The position numbers and the translations under genes are program-made. 6,316 bases of DNA from NCBI GenBank assembly GCA_045590935.1, contig JAZNSA010000069.1, positions 1 to 6,316 of the forward strand, given 5' to 3'. Shown here piece after piece: positions 6,176-6,316 of the stretch. The notes under the pieces are model-generated. The model was given only the letters and a program-made list of their open reading frames with translations, was not told the origin of the DNA and did not search any database. The stretch is from CAKSHP01 sp045590935. GTDB taxonomy: Bacteria; Bacillota; Clostridia; UBA1381; UMGS1253. Numbering within the stretch: the first letter of the stretch is position 1; each line of letters opens with the position of its first letter.

Positions 6176-6203
6176 AAAAAAGGGGCGGATAACCTCCGCC
6201 CCT
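6176..6203 (-). terminator. Intrinsic terminator of the convergent minus-strand gene
   Basis: AGGGGCGGA (6181-6189) pairs perfectly with TCCGCCCCT (6195-6203) around a 5 nt loop. Read on the minus strand, this GC-rich 9 bp stem runs into six T (complement of 6176-6181), a textbook Rho-independent terminator 23 nt after the stop codon at 6227. Confidence 0.88.
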
Positions 6204-6226
6204 AAAACATTTATTTTTCCTTGAAA

Positions 6227-6316
6227 TTATTTGCTAGCCTCTTCAATAGCAACTGCAACGGCAACAGATGCGCCAACCATTGGGTTGTTACCCATACCGA
6301 TTAAGCCCATCATTTC
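6227..6316 (-). CDS. C-terminal end of a GGGtGRT-family protein (partial)
   Basis: Only the last 29 codons of a minus-strand gene are present; the rest lies beyond the window edge. The frame reads EMMGLIGMGNNPMVG then ASVAVAVAIEEASK and stop. From memory this closely matches the C-terminus of the GGGtGRT proteins, a family of about 330 residues common in gut and anaerobic Clostridia, named for a glycine-rich motif and of unknown biochemical function. That motif itself is outside the window. The coding frame is supported by the strong intrinsic terminator just downstream. The gene is convergent with the OLE operon and so not part of it. Coding status is strong; family assignment rests on recognition of a short tail. 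Confidence 0.68.
   Translation of the reverse strand, partial: EMMGLIGMGNNPMVGASVAVAVAIEEASK

Noticed and set aside
5879..6205. 108-codon plus-strand frame overlapping the four-cysteine gene and the downstream gap
   Set aside because: It runs through both plus-strand hairpins and into the minus-strand terminator, has no clear Shine-Dalgarno, and its hydrophobic content comes from AT-rich non-coding sequence.

Overview
The window is AT-rich with short gene gaps, frequent TTG starts and GGTGAT-type Shine-Dalgarno sites. The gene families point to an anaerobic, probably uncultured member of the Firmicutes class Clostridia, plausibly a gut Oscillospirales-like lineage. This placement is inferred from gene families and composition, not from a marker tree.

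Layout. Positions 1-1726 hold the 3' part of one ABC-2 type permease gene and a complete second one, translationally coupled by a 4-base overlap. A 70 bp gap carries a near-consensus extended -10 promoter (1749-1777). From about 1784 to 2447 there is no plausible protein gene. The stretch is more GC-rich than its surroundings and folds on itself: its two ends form a helix of nearly 30 bp (1801-1830 with 2417-2447), with several further long-range helices inside. Size, terminal helix and the downstream genes identify it as an OLE RNA (Ornate Large Extremophilic RNA), one of the largest and most structured bacterial non-coding RNA classes. It is followed by a small multi-pass membrane protein matching its partner OapA (2461-3057), then dxs (3070-4935), tlyA (4936-5754) and a 69-residue four-cysteine protein (5791-6000). 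Hairpins beyond 6000 end this operon. On the minus strand, the end of a convergent gene resembling the GGGtGRT family enters from the right (6227-6316) with its own intrinsic terminator.

How the parts work together. The order OLE - oapA - dxs - tlyA is the classic OLE neighbourhood. OLE RNA and OapA form a membrane-associated ribonucleoprotein linked in Bacillus halodurans to cold, alcohol and magnesium stress. DXS makes 1-deoxy-D-xylulose 5-phosphate for isoprenoids and thiamine, and TlyA methylates rRNA. No stop or terminator separates the RNA from oapA: the 3' strand of the closing helix abuts the oapA Shine-Dalgarno, so the RNA and the operon mRNA are probably made as one transcript. The usual upstream neighbour ispA is absent here and is replaced by the ABC-2 permease pair.
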